DNA of 64,000 nt from Bifidobacterium gallicum DSM 20093 = LMG 11596 (GCF_000741205.1 NZ_JGYW01000005.1:310001-374000); one strand, 5' to 3'. Positions 39,323 through 48,206 are shown, counted from the stretch's first letter. Notes: generated by a model not told the origin, from the sequence alone. A program made the numbers and translations.

Positions 39323-40093
39323 TCACTTGCCCTGCTGCACTGATGCGTAATACGCGGCACCAATGATGCCGGCTTCATTGCACAGGCTTGCCGCAACAAT
39401 CGGCGTGTTGATGTCGATGTACGGCAGGAACTTCTCCGACACGCGGCTCACGCCACCGCCGACCACGAACAGCTGCGGGCTGAAATACAGTTCCATCAGG
39501 CTGTAATACTTGGTCAGGCGCTTCGCCCACTTCTTGTAACCCATGTCGAGCTTCTCACGCACCGAGGAAGCCGCATACGCCTCGGCCTCGCCCTTGCCCT
39601 TGAGCAGCTGGATATGGCCGAGTTCCGTGTTCGGAATCAGCACACCGTTGTAAATCAGCGCCGTGCCGATGCCCGTGCCCAGCGTGGTCGCGATGACCAG
39701 GCCTTCCTGGCCCTTGGCTGCGCCGAACTGCTGTTCGGCCAAACCGGCGGCATCGGCATCATTGACCACGGTGACCGGGCGTCCGCAGGCCTCGGAGAAG
39801 ACTTCCGTCACGTCCACACCAATCCACGACTTGTCGAGGTTGGCCATGTAATCAAGCTTCTGGCCTGGCTTGATCGGAGCCGGGAACGCAATGCCGACAG
39901 GAGCCGATTCAGGCACTTCAAAATGCTCAAGCTGCTGGCGCACGATCTCACCAACGGCCTGCGGCGTGGACACCTTCGGGGTCGCGATCTTGAGACGTGG
40001 TTCGGCGAATTCACCCTTTTCCAAATTGACAGGTGCGGCCTTGATGCCCGAGCCGCCGATGTCGACGCCGAAAGCCTGTGCGGTTTCAATCAT
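39323..40093 (-). CDS. ppgK: Polyphosphate glucokinase
   Basis: The 256-residue enzyme phosphorylates glucose to glucose-6-phosphate with polyphosphate or ATP, feeding central metabolism in bifidobacteria. ROK-family motifs are present: DIGGSGIKAAPVNLEKGEF at the N-terminus (phosphate 1), VVNDADAAGLAEQQFG, ATTLGTGIGTALIYNG (phosphate 2) and the adenosine region LFVVGGGVSRVSEKFLP. The catalytic Asp lies in VVNDADAAG. ATG 40093 follows AGGAAAGGG and is clearly the start; the longer open frame upstream is not used. It is monocistronic with its own terminator. Confidence 0.95.
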   Translation of the reverse strand: MIETAQAFGVDIGGSGIKAAPVNLEKGEFAEPRLKIATPKVSTPQAVGEIVRQQLEHFEVPESAPVGIAFPAPIKPGQKLDYMANLDKSWIGVDVTEVFSEACGRPVTVVNDADAAGLAEQQFGAAKGQEGLVIATTLGTGIGTALIYNGVLIPNTELGHIQLLKGKGEAEAYAASSVREKLDMGYKKWAKRLTKYYSLMELYFSPQLFVVGGGVSRVSEKFLPYIDINTPIVAASLCNEAGIIGAAYYASVQQGK

Positions 40094-40498
40094 GATTGAC
40101 CCTTTCCTAGCAAGGTGTATGACAGCCCCGGCACATTCACGGGTGCCGGCACACGTAGTGGAGCAACGACGCCCTACCGTTTCTTGACCATCATCAATAC
40201 GGATGTTCATACGGCCGCACCCCATGGTATGCCCAGGTCCGCGGGATTGACCGGCAACCCCGTCACCGCGCGTAACCCCCACATGCCATGGAATCCGTCC
40301 TCCCCCAGTGTAACAAACGTTTGCATGCAGAACGCCGTTCTTCCTATCCGGATGCTGAGAAAATTCTGTGAAAGATTGCCGCCCTTCCCCGCCTTTCGTT
40401 ATAACTGAAGATGCATCAGCACCCGGCGCACCACTGTCGGCCAGCGATCCATCATTGATTCATCGCCCGGCCGTCCCGTAGCCTTGGCCGATGCACAT
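40094..40498. other. Intergenic region between ppgK and the ribU riboswitch
   Basis: No gene is seen in these ~400 bases. It must hold the divergent promoters of ppgK (leftward) and of the FMN-riboswitch transcript (rightward). Confidence 0.5.
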
Positions 40499-40643
40499 AG
40501 TTTCAGGGAAGGTGCAATTCCTTACTGGCGGTAACGCTAGGCCGGGTCCATAACCGGTATTCGACGCGAAGCCCGCAACCCGCATGACGCGGTTGATCCG
40601 GTGTGAATCCGGGGCCAACGGTTACAGTCCGGATGGAAGAAAC
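40499..40643 (+). promoter_or_regulatory. FMN riboswitch (RFN element) upstream of ribU
   Basis: The RFN core is clear on the plus strand: TTTCAGGGAAGGTGCAATTC, CTTACTGGCGGTAA, GAAGCCCGCAACCCG, then GATCCGGTGTGAATCCGGGG and CCAACGGTTACAGTCCGGAT. The ends TAGTTTC and GAAGAAAC pair to form P1. FMN binding would reduce expression of the riboflavin transporter genes that follow. The ribU ribosome site (GGAAGG) lies just past the element, which suggests translational control. Confidence 0.97.
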
Positions 40644-40656
40644 GGAAGGTCCCCTC

Positions 40657-41301
40657 ATGGGCAATTCGACGCATGCCACCACACGCGCCACCTCTTCGGC
40701 CAACACAGCCGAATCCTCCACACAACCACTCAGCCAGGCCACACGCCCCGACACCACGCATTCAACCGGCGTGGGCGACTCGGGACGCTGGTCCACCAAA
40801 CGCATCGCCATTTACGCGCTGTTTTCCGCCCTGGCCATGGCCGTGAGCTTCATTGAAATCCCGCTGATGCCAGCCGCCCCATGGCTCAAATACGATCCGT
40901 CCGGCATCGTCTGTCTGCTGGCCGGTTTCGCATTCGGCCCGTCAGCCGCGGCGATTGTCAGCGTGATCGGCTTCCTGCCGCACGTGTTCTCGAATCCGTT
41001 CGGCACCATCATGGCGATCATTGTGGCGCTCGCACTGTCCGTGCCGGCTGCGTTGATTTACCGCGGCAATAAGACGCGAGCCCGCGCCGTCGTCGCGTTG
41101 GCTGTGGGTTCGTTGTGCGCGCTCGTCGCGGCCATCGTGTGCAACCTGTTTATCACGCCGCTGTACGCGCACATGTCAATCGCGCAGGTTGCCGCGATGA
41201 TTGTGCCGATTTTGCTGCCGTTCAACCTGATCAAGTTCGCGATTCATGATGTGGTCACGTTCCTGATTTACAAGCCTGTGTCCAAGCTGGTGGGACGGTG
41301 A
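40657..41301 (+). CDS. ribU: Riboflavin ECF transporter S component
   Basis: This 214-residue integral membrane protein is the riboflavin-binding subunit of an ECF transporter. After a Thr/Ser-rich ~50-residue N-terminus come six predicted helices, with RIAIYALFSALAMAVSFIEI, PSGIVCLLAGFAFGPSAAA, FSNPFGTIMAIIVALALSV and PILLPFNLIKFAIHDVVTF. The last has the (N/D)-x-x-K RibU pattern LPFNLIKFAIHD. The FMN riboswitch fixes the substrate class. ATG 40657 follows GGAAGG. The stop overlaps the next start by four bases, so the S subunit and its energizing module are coupled. Confidence 0.95.
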   Translation: MGNSTHATTRATSSANTAESSTQPLSQATRPDTTHSTGVGDSGRWSTKRIAIYALFSALAMAVSFIEIPLMPAAPWLKYDPSGIVCLLAGFAFGPSAAAIVSVIGFLPHVFSNPFGTIMAIIVALALSVPAALIYRGNKTRARAVVALAVGSLCALVAAIVCNLFITPLYAHMSIAQVAAMIVPILLPFNLIKFAIHDVVTFLIYKPVSKLVGR

Positions 41302-43703
41302 GCGAACCCGATCCTCTCATTGCGCTCAATCATGTGCGCTTCAGCTATGATCATGGGACTTCCTGGGCGCTTGACGACGTATCGTTGACGATCCGGCCTG
41401 GGGAGCGTGTCTGTCTGGTCGGCCCGAACGGGTCGGGCAAGTCGACGCTCTCCCGGCTGATCGCCGGTTTGGCAGCTCCCGACCATGGCACGATCACCTT
41501 GGCCGGGCATCTTGTGTTCAGTGACGAGACTGGCGTCGATCCTGGCGCCTATCGTGCCGCGCGTCGTGTGATTGGCGCCGTGTTTCAAAATCCCGAAGAT
41601 CAGCTCGTCACCACGGTGGTCGAAGATGAGATCGCGTTCGGGCCGGAGAATTTGGCGGTGCCACGCGAGCAGATTGGTCAGCGTATTGACACGGCGTTGT
41701 CGCTGGTGCGTATGCAAGCGTCACGCGGTGATGACCCGACCGTCATGAGCGGCGGTCAGCAGCAACGCATCGCAATCGCCGACATGCTCGCCATGCAGCC
41801 TGCCGCACTCGTGCTCGACGAACCCACGGCCATGCTCGACCCCGACGCGCGCGCCGACGTCATGGCCACGCTCGACCGTCTTCAACAGCAGGGCACCACG
41901 CTCATTATCATCACGCATTTGCGTGAGGAACTCGCGCGCGCCGACCGCATCGTGCGCTTGGAACATGGCCGTCTCGTTGACGACACTGATATTGCTATTT
42001 GCGCTACCGCTCCCGTGGCCGTTGACCAGTCCCATGCCACCACCGCGCATACTACAAGCAGCACCGTGGCGCATGGCGAAGTGGCAGCGGCGATGAAGAG
42101 CGAGCGGAAATCAACAAAAAACCACTCCCCGATCATCAGCTGCCACAACGTGTCATTGACCTATCCGGGAGCCAACCGTCCGGCCGTGAACGGACTGGAC
42201 GTTGACATCGAACCCGGCACGGTCACGGCCGTACTCGGCGAAAACGGGTCGGGTAAAACAACGTTCGCGCGGCTGCTATGCGCGCTCGAACAACCTAGTA
42301 CGGGCTCGATCACCATAGCGGGTATACCAGTAGCCACAGCTCGAGCCAAAGGCCGCTCCAAACTGGCGAAACCCGCACATTTACGCGAATTGCGCCGCAC
42401 GTTGGGATACGTGATGCAGCATCCCGAACGCCAACTGTTCGCGCCAACCGTCCGTGAGGACGTGGCGTTTGGACCACGCAATCTGGGACTCGACGACCCG
42501 CGCGTGCACGCTCAGGTCATGCACGCGCTGGACCTGCTCAACATCGGGCAGTTGGCCGAGCGGTCACCATTCGAATTGTCGGACGGTCAACAGCGGCTCG
42601 TGGCCATAGCGGGCGTGCTCGCATGCGAGCCGAGCGTGATCGTGATGGACGAGCCGACAGCCGGATTGGATGAAACGGCCACAGCGCGCATGATCGACAT
42701 TATCCATATGCTGCGCGAACGTGGCTTGACCATAGTCATCGTGACGCATAACGTGCACGTGGCCGAACACATTGCCGACCGGGTGATCGTATTCGGGCAG
42801 CCGGAACGCCGCTTACGCGACTCCTTGCAAACATTGCGCGACGGCCAAGGACGCCAACTGGCCGTGAACGTGGTCAACCAGCAGCACCACGTGCATAGCC
42901 AGGCCGGCGATGCTGAAGCGTTGAACAGCCCGCGTCGCTCATGGGTGGCCATGTTGGATCCGCGCGTCAAAATGATCGGACTGCTCGTGCTCATGTGCAC
43001 GGCGTTCACGATGTCAAATTGGGCGCAGCTGGGCATCGGCATGGCTGTAGCGGCAGGTCTCGTGGTCGCAGCGAATATCGGCATCGCACGGTTGTGGCGT
43101 GCGATCCGCTGGTTTGTGGTGATGTTCATCTTCGTTGCCGTACTCAACGTGCTGATTGTGCGCGACGGTACCGTGCTGGTGCAGTGGGGCGTGTTGCAGG
43201 TCACTGATGTGGGTGCCAAAACGGGCGTGCTCTATGCGTTGCGGTTCACCGTCGTCATCGTCCTCGGTGCCGTCATGCTGGAAACCACGACACCCACAGC
43301 CATGACAGACGCCTGCGAATCACTGATGCGACCGTTACAAAACTGGGGATGGCACGTGCAGGAAGTGGCGCTCGTCGCCGCACTGGCGTTGCGGTTCCTG
43401 CCCACGCTGTCCAGAGAAGTGCAGTCGGTACGTGACGCGCAACGCTGCCGTGCGGGAGCCGTGGAAAGCGGTAGCATCACAGCGCGTCTGCGTGCGATGA
43501 CAGCGATTATCATGCCCGTCTTCGCGGCCGCGTTGCGCCATGCCGACACGTTGAGTCTGGCCTTGGACGCACGCTGCTTTGAAGAAGGCTTGCAACGCAC
43601 CCACTGGCGCGTCATGCGCTGCACCTGGCGCGACTGGCTGCTGCTGGCCATAGTCGCAGTCGCCTGCGCAGGATTGTGGCTGTTGCGAACCATGCCGCTG
43701 TGA
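41298..43703 (+). CDS. Fused ECF energizing module (EcfA-EcfA'-EcfT) for RibU
   Basis: The 801-residue protein fuses two ATPases and the membrane coupling protein of an ECF transporter. ATPase 1: Walker A GPNGSGKST near 43, Q-loop QNPEDQ, signature MSGGQQQRI, Walker B ALVLDEPTAMLD. ATPase 2: Walker A GENGSGKTT near 313, Q-loop QHPERQ, signature LSDGQQRLV, Walker B VIVMDEPTAGLD. From about residue 545 several helices carry the EcfT coupling motifs (QRCRAGAVE, ALDARCFEEG). It starts with GTG inside the ribU stop, and a terminator follows at 43757. It is a paralogue of the fused module at 4482-7310. Confidence 0.93.
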   Translation: MSEPDPLIALNHVRFSYDHGTSWALDDVSLTIRPGERVCLVGPNGSGKSTLSRLIAGLAAPDHGTITLAGHLVFSDETGVDPGAYRAARRVIGAVFQNPEDQLVTTVVEDEIAFGPENLAVPREQIGQRIDTALSLVRMQASRGDDPTVMSGGQQQRIAIADMLAMQPAALVLDEPTAMLDPDARADVMATLDRLQQQGTTLIIITHLREELARADRIVRLEHGRLVDDTDIAICATAPVAVDQSHATTAHTTSSTVAHGEVAAAMKSERKSTKNHSPIISCHNVSLTYPGANRPAVNGLDVDIEPGTVTAVLGENGSGKTTFARLLCALEQPSTGSITIAGIPVATARAKGRSKLAKPAHLRELRRTLGYVMQHPERQLFAPTVREDVAFGPRNLGLDDPRVHAQVMHALDLLNIGQLAERSPFELSDGQQRLVAIAGVLACEPSVIVMDEPTAGLDETATARMIDIIHMLRERGLTIVIVTHNVHVAEHIADRVIVFGQPERRLRDSLQTLRDGQGRQLAVNVVNQQHHVHSQAGDAEALNSPRRSWVAMLDPRVKMIGLLVLMCTAFTMSNWAQLGIGMAVAAGLVVAANIGIARLWRAIRWFVVMFIFVAVLNVLIVRDGTVLVQWGVLQVTDVGAKTGVLYALRFTVVIVLGAVMLETTTPTAMTDACESLMRPLQNWGWHVQEVALVAALALRFLPTLSREVQSVRDAQRCRAGAVESGSITARLRAMTAIIMPVFAAALRHADTLSLALDARCFEEGLQRTHWRVMRCTWRDWLLLAIVAVACAGLWLLRTMPL

Positions 43704-43756
43704 GCCAGCGGACCATCAATGCAATCGGTGCGTGTTGGGGAAAATGAATGGAGAAC

Positions 43757-43793
43757 ACTGGCGTGGGCCGACGCGGGCGCACGCCAGTTTTCG
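43757..43793 (+). terminator. Terminator after the ribU operon
   Basis: Arms ACTGGCGTG and CACGCCAGT, followed by TTTTCGTT. Confidence 0.75.
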
Positions 43794-43917
43794 TTATCAG
43801 ACGATTCCCAGCCTCAGCCACCGTGCAGCACAGACTCGAACCATAGAATGAAGACAGCAAGCCAAACGGGCGCAACGGGCGCCTTGGCGAAACAGACGAA
43901 ATAGAAACGAGGCAACC

Positions 43918-44745
43918 GTGACATATGCGCACGCAACAGCACTGAACAACGAGGTCATGATCCCGCAAATCGGGTTCGGCGTGTTCCAAACCAAGAAGGG
44001 CGGCACGACGGTTGAAGCCGTGAAAACCGCATTGGATTTGGGATACCACATGATTGACACAGCCATGATCTACGGCAATGAGCGTGACGTGTCCGACGGC
44101 TTTCGCAACAGCGGCCTGGACCGTGACGACGTGTTCATCACAACCAAACTGTGGAACGATGACATTCGCGCAAGCCAAACCAAGCAGGCGTTCGAAACGA
44201 GCCTGAAGACGATGGAACTCGACTATGTCGACATGTATCTGATCCATTGGCCGGCCGACGGATGGCAGCAAGCCTGGGACCAGATGCAGGAGCTGGTTGA
44301 GCAGCACAAGGTGCGCGCAATCGGCGTATGCAACTTTGAACAGGACCAGCTCGAAGAGCTGCTCAAGCACTCGTCCTACAAGCCGGCCGTCAACCAGATT
44401 GAATCCTCACCGCAGTTCACGAACCAGGAACTCATTGATTACACGCAGTCGCAAGGCGTGACCGTGGAAGCATGGAGCCCCTTGGGAGGCTTGAACACGA
44501 AGCTCATCGCCGACCAGCGACTCATTGAAATCGGCATGAAGTACGGCAAGTCCTCCTCGCAGGTCATTGTGCGCTGGCACATTCAGCGTGGCGTGATCCC
44601 GCTGCCCAAGTCCACCTCGCCATCGCATATCGCCCAAAACATCGACGTGTTCGACTTCGAGTTGACGCCCGAGGAAATGCATACGATCTCGAACCTGGGA
44701 CTCAACCAGCGCGTCGGCGCATCAGGACACACGTTCAACTTCTAA
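43918..44745 (+). CDS. Aldo/keto reductase
   Basis: This 275-residue (beta/alpha)8 NADPH-dependent oxidoreductase reduces small aldehydes or ketones, resembling the 2,5-diketo-gluconate reductase group. The catalytic tetrad is visible: Asp47 and Tyr52 (MIDTAMIYGNE), Lys77 (FITTKLWND) and His110 (MYLIHWPAD). The cofactor region VIPLPKSTSPSHIAQN is near the C-terminus. The start is GTG 43918, with GAGGC close upstream. The natural substrate is unknown. Confidence 0.93.
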   Translation: MTYAHATALNNEVMIPQIGFGVFQTKKGGTTVEAVKTALDLGYHMIDTAMIYGNERDVSDGFRNSGLDRDDVFITTKLWNDDIRASQTKQAFETSLKTMELDYVDMYLIHWPADGWQQAWDQMQELVEQHKVRAIGVCNFEQDQLEELLKHSSYKPAVNQIESSPQFTNQELIDYTQSQGVTVEAWSPLGGLNTKLIADQRLIEIGMKYGKSSSQVIVRWHIQRGVIPLPKSTSPSHIAQNIDVFDFELTPEEMHTISNLGLNQRVGASGHTFNF

Positions 44746-44891
44746 TCCGCAGCCGGACGGCTGCGCCAAGTCGCCCGTAGCCGGCAGCCATGCCAGTGTT
44801 GCTCAACAGTGAGCAGCAATGGCGTGGCTGCCGGCTACAATCATCTGGTCGAGAAGAACCGTATTACCATCATCGTTTCAAGGATTTCACC

Positions 44892-45197
44892 ATGGCATTG
44901 ACCAAGAAGCAGATCAAGCAGCTGCGCGCGCTCGCACATCACGAAAACCCGCTCGTACAAATCGGCAAGAACGACATCACCGACAATGTGGTCAAGCAGG
45001 CCGCCGAAACAATCAACAAGCGCGAACTGATCAAATGCCAGGTCATGGATGGCGCCGGATTTGACGCGGCTGAATGCGCTGAGAAACTTGCCGGTCAGAT
45101 CGGCGCGCAAATCGTGCAAGTCATCGGCAACCGTTTTGTGCTCTACCGCAAGTCCACGCGTCCTGACGTGGAACACATCCGTTTGGTGCGCGACTAA
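44892..45197 (+). CDS. yhbY: CRS1/YhbY-domain RNA-binding protein
   Basis: The 101-residue protein is a single CRM domain, as in YhbY, which binds pre-50S ribosomal RNA during assembly. The GxxG-like loop lies in LVQIGKNDITDNVVKQ. LTKKQIKQLRALAHH precedes it and QVIGNRFVLYRKS ends the fold. ATG 44892 follows AAGGA; the frame is open upstream without a ribosome site. It has its own terminator at 45246-45298. Confidence 0.93.
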   Translation: MALTKKQIKQLRALAHHENPLVQIGKNDITDNVVKQAAETINKRELIKCQVMDGAGFDAAECAEKLAGQIGAQIVQVIGNRFVLYRKSTRPDVEHIRLVRD

Positions 45198-45245
45198 TAT
45201 GCTCGAGCAGCTTCCGTCTGTGAACTTCCGGAACACCTGGAATAA

Positions 45246-45298
45246 GTAAACCCTGCACCCGTCCGTGCCACTGGCACAGGATGGAATGCAGGGTTTAC
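45246..45298 (+). terminator. Terminator after yhbY
   Basis: Twelve-base arms (GTAAACCCTGCA / TGCAGGGTTTAC) enclose an inner GTGCC/GGCAC hairpin. Confidence 0.75.
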
Positions 45299-45435
45299 TA
45301 ATGTGAGGAAAGTATCTTTAGGTATCTCATGGGCAATGATGAGTCATCAGCAACGTGGAACTGTCCACAACCACATGAGGCCCATCAGCGCCCGTCAGCA
45401 CCTAGCAGTGTGTACGCGTCTGCCAGTTTGTCAGT

Positions 45436-46176
45436 TCAGCGCCAGCCTGGTTTCCAACCCAGCTGACGGTCATAGGCTGTGGACCAGAACAGATACTCGT
45501 TTTGCACGCCGCGCACAAAGCTGGCTTCCAACTCGGCTAAACGCTCTTCCGGCAACCCTTGCACCAGACGCTCAATATGTTCAATCAGCCATACGCCGCC
45601 TGACCAGAATGCGGGGTCCGCATACATGGCAATCCAATCACCATACGGGTTGTCTTGAAGATTGTCGCCAAAATCGCGCATCAAACGCTCGCCATAATCG
45701 GCATACACCCATGCGCACGGCAACACGGCCACGAGGATGTCAACGAGATCCTTGGTATATGCGATTTCCATGATGTTCGACGTATAGGCATGCGCGAACG
45801 CCGACTGACCGATTGCAGCAGCCTCATCAGGATCCATGCCGTACGCGCGCAGTGCCTCATTGTGATGGCCCTGCTCCATATTGAAAATATTCATCTGCAC
45901 TTGCGCCATGAACCGCATGATTTCCACGTCATCGGTTTTGGTAACGGCCAACGCGTGCACTTTCGCATAATCATTGAGATACAAGTTGTCTTGAATCAAA
46001 TAGAAAGCGAAACGCTCAGGGGCCAGCGTGCCCTCACCCAGTTCCTGCAAGAACGGCTGCTTATAGCCTTCTTCCCACACGTCGGCGGCCGCTTCGCGCA
46101 TGCGGCGCGCAAAAGGCGGCAACGTCGTTACGTCGGTTGGGCTGATGGTGGGCATGGTTGTGCCTTGATTGCTCAT
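45436..46176 (-). CDS. tenA: TenA-type thiaminase II (aminopyrimidine aminohydrolase)
   Basis: The 246-residue enzyme releases HMP from aminomethyl-pyrimidine or degraded thiamine, for thiamine salvage in the cytoplasm. Catalytic residues are visible: Asp63 (IQDNLYLND), the nucleophile Cys154 in LPCAWVYADYGERL, and Glu227 in NEYLFWSTAY. The TPP riboswitch directly upstream confirms thiamine control. ATG 46176 follows AGGGA, which is also the 3' end of the riboswitch, so ligand binding can hide the ribosome site. It complements the YkoE-type transporter at 4482-8138, also TPP-controlled. Confidence 0.95.
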   Translation of the reverse strand: MSNQGTTMPTISPTDVTTLPPFARRMREAAADVWEEGYKQPFLQELGEGTLAPERFAFYLIQDNLYLNDYAKVHALAVTKTDDVEIMRFMAQVQMNIFNMEQGHHNEALRAYGMDPDEAAAIGQSAFAHAYTSNIMEIAYTKDLVDILVAVLPCAWVYADYGERLMRDFGDNLQDNPYGDWIAMYADPAFWSGGVWLIEHIERLVQGLPEERLAELEASFVRGVQNEYLFWSTAYDRQLGWKPGWR

Positions 46177-46179
46177 TCT

Positions 46180-46282
46180 TCTCCCTACGATGGTATTAGC
46201 CAACAGGTTCAAAGGGTCAGGCTGTATCGCCTCTCTCAACCCGGTCCGTTTGACGCGTCCCGGGTTCCCCTGCGTGTGAGCA
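46180..46282 (-). promoter_or_regulatory. TPP riboswitch upstream of tenA
   Basis: On the minus strand: CACGCAGGGGAACCCGGG, then GGGTTGAGAGAGGC, then GACCCTTTGAACCTGTTGGC and TAATACCATCGTAGGGAG. This is the THI-box consensus. The conserved 3' AGGGA doubles as the ribosome site of tenA. Confidence 0.97.
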
Positions 46283-46353
46283 CGCGCCTTTATGGCATCA
46301 TGGCCATGGGACATTTCAGCGTTTTCCCATGTTCACCCTCTACATTGCGCACT

Positions 46354-46713
46354 ATGAAGCTGTTAGGAAATATTTTGTGGTTGCTGTTGGGTGGCTTGGA
46401 AATCGCCTTGGGTTGGGCTGTGGTCGGTGTGATTCTGTGCATTTCGATCATCGGCATTCCGCTTGGGCTGCAAGCGTTCAAGATGGCCGGTCTCACACTG
46501 ACTCCGTTCGGTTCCACAATCACGTATGGTGGCGGCGCGCCGTCTTTGGTGGCCAACATTATTTGGGTCATCTTTGTGGGCTTGTGGATGGCGATAGGCT
46601 ACGTGGTGGCTGGCGTGATCAACTGCATCACGATTGTGGGCATTCCGTTCGGCTTGCAGGCCTTCAAGATGGCCAAGCTTGCGTTGTGGCCGTTCGGTGC
46701 CACCGTCAGCTGA
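46354..46713 (+). CDS. YccF-family small membrane protein
   Basis: The 119-residue protein is an internal duplication: each half has a helix (LLGNILWLLLGGLEIALGW; NIIWVIFVGLWMAIGYVVAG) followed by a repeat of the motif IIGIPLGLQAFKMAGL / IVGIPFGLQAFKMAKL and a FGST/FGAT turn. It belongs to the YccF (DUF307) family, whose role is unknown. No ribosome site precedes the ATG, while TACATT lies about ten bases upstream, so the mRNA may be leaderless. A bidirectional terminator follows. Confidence 0.9.
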   Translation: MKLLGNILWLLLGGLEIALGWAVVGVILCISIIGIPLGLQAFKMAGLTLTPFGSTITYGGGAPSLVANIIWVIFVGLWMAIGYVVAGVINCITIVGIPFGLQAFKMAKLALWPFGATVS

Positions 46714-46740
46714 CAAATTTATGATTTTTATTTATACAAC

Positions 46741-46776
46741 GAGGTGCTATGGCGGTTTCAACCGTCATAGCACCTC
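46741..46776. terminator. Bidirectional terminator between yccF and the metallopeptidase gene
   Basis: Seventeen-base arms (GAGGTGCTATGGCGGTT / AACCGTCATAGCACCTC) with one G-T mismatch and a two-base loop, between stops at 46713 (plus) and 46812 (minus). Confidence 0.8.
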
Positions 46777-46811
46777 ATTTCGTTACGTTACGTTGTTAGA
46801 CTCGGAAAACG

Positions 46812-47183
46812 TTAATACCCATGGGAATGCAAATACGCGTCATCAAAGCCAAAATAGTGGCCAAGCTCATGTAACACGGTAATGCCGATTTGATGTACCA
46901 TCTGGTCTTTAGTTTGGCAGACGCGTTCATGAGGCCCTTTGAAAATCGTGATGACATCAGGCATGACGCCCGCATAGCCTGTCGTACGCTGCGGCAAGGG
47001 AATGCCTTGGTAGAGCCCCAACAGCTCTCCCCCATCAGTGCAGTTGGTGTCGGCTTTCTGCTGGGCCGTCGGCTCGTCAGCCACAGTGATCGCAATGTTA
47101 TGCAAGGCCTGCTGGAACCGGTCCGGCACTTGCTCCAATGCCTCATGGACGGCTTGGGCGAATTCGTCTTCAGTCATATGCAT
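46812..47183 (-). CDS. Small zincin-like metallopeptidase
   Basis: The 123-residue protein matches the minimal metallopeptidase family (DUF1025-like zincins). The HExxH zinc site is H105-E106-L-G-H109 (VLHELGHYFGF), followed by an Asp-rich turn (GFDDAYLHSHGY) that may give the third ligand. There is no signal peptide, so it is cytoplasmic. ATG 47183 follows GATGAGG. The target protein is unknown. A 36-codon membrane ORF lies 76 bases upstream on the same strand. Confidence 0.85.
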   Translation of the reverse strand: MHMTEDEFAQAVHEALEQVPDRFQQALHNIAITVADEPTAQQKADTNCTDGGELLGLYQGIPLPQRTTGYAGVMPDVITIFKGPHERVCQTKDQMVHQIGITVLHELGHYFGFDDAYLHSHGY

Positions 47184-47259
47184 GCGGCAAACCTCATCTG
47201 CTGCCGCATTGCACCAGCAAACCGGCAGAATGTCAACCAATCAATCAAGCGCGTTACTC

Positions 47260-47370
47260 CTAGTCGTCCACGCGTGCCAGCGCATATTCCTTCCGCAATG
47301 CGGCTTTGTCCACCGACACATTCACCACGAGCGCCGCAGCCACCAAAATCACAATCGATACCATAGCCAT
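47260..47370 (-). CDS. Possible 36-residue single-pass membrane peptide
   Basis: The ORF reads MAMVSIVILVAAALVVNVSV and then a charged tail KAALRKEYALARVDD. It is one hydrophobic helix followed by a basic-acidic C-terminus. A strong ribosome site, AGGGGG, lies five bases before the ATG. It is upstream of the small metallopeptidase gene on the same strand. No family was recognised. Short one-helix proteins often modulate a larger membrane partner, but none is adjacent. Confidence 0.55.
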   Translation of the reverse strand: MAMVSIVILVAAALVVNVSVDKAALRKEYALARVDD

Positions 47371-47652
47371 CACATCCCCCTGTTATCTGGGCATCCGCGA
47401 GTCACATTGACCGTGCGGTCGTATTAAGGACACTGTAGCGCCCTCATGTTGGGAATTTGCTGATACGGGCCTATAAAGAGATAGGGAAGCGTATCAACGT
47501 TTGTCTGTCGGAGGCCGGCAATCCCTACATGCGCCAGCTATAGTCGCCATGCGCATTATTGCCATAAACCATTCGATAGGCGTAGCACACCATCCTCGGC
47601 ATCCAACGTGGAGTAGTCTGGGCTAGTACCCCGTACCCATAAAGGAGATTGC
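47371..47652. other. Intergenic region, no gene seen
   Basis: About 280 bases between divergent units. It ends with AAAGGAGA, the ribosome site of the GNAT gene at 47653. No repeats or structures stand out. Confidence 0.5.
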
Positions 47653-48135
47653 ATGCAGATTCGGCTTGCCACATCAGCGGATATCGATCAACTCACCGCA
47701 CTGCGCATGGATTACATGCATGCCGAACATGGCGCTTTGACCGATGAGCAGCAGCGCACGATGGAACAAGCGGTGCCACAATTCATTCTCGACCATTTGG
47801 GCGATGATTTATATATCTATGTTGCTCAAGATGAGGATGGCACGATTGCATCCACTGCTTGGCTGTTGACTGAGGAAAAACCGCCGCGTCCTGAATTCCC
47901 CACGGGTCGTGTGGGTGAAGTGTTCAATATGTTGACGCGTCCTGAATATCGCGGACGCGGTATTGCCAAACAAGTCATGCAACGGCTCGTCGATGATGCG
48001 ACACAAACATTGGATTGCGAAGCCGTGCGCTTGAACGCCACTCCGGCCGGTCAGCATGTATATGCGGCCATCGGGTTCAAAAAACGTGAGCCGGGCTTAC
48101 GCGCCATGTTCTATACGAAGCTTGACCAGTCCTGA
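47653..48135 (+). CDS. GNAT-family N-acetyltransferase
   Basis: The 160-residue protein has the GNAT fold that transfers acetyl from acetyl-CoA. The CoA-binding motif A is VFNMLTRPEYRGRGIAKQVM (R-G-x-G-I/A form), preceded by a beta strand with AQDEDGTIASTAWLL and followed by VRLNATPAGQHVYAAIGFKK. A strong ribosome site (AAAGGAGA) precedes the ATG. The substrate is unknown. Confidence 0.9.
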   Translation: MQIRLATSADIDQLTALRMDYMHAEHGALTDEQQRTMEQAVPQFILDHLGDDLYIYVAQDEDGTIASTAWLLTEEKPPRPEFPTGRVGEVFNMLTRPEYRGRGIAKQVMQRLVDDATQTLDCEAVRLNATPAGQHVYAAIGFKKREPGLRAMFYTKLDQS

Positions 48136-48206
48136 ACCAAGAGTGCCACATTGCGCAGTATGCGCTCCAGCCCGTTGTGATGACATTAGTAAAGAAAGAA
48201 GCCCCC

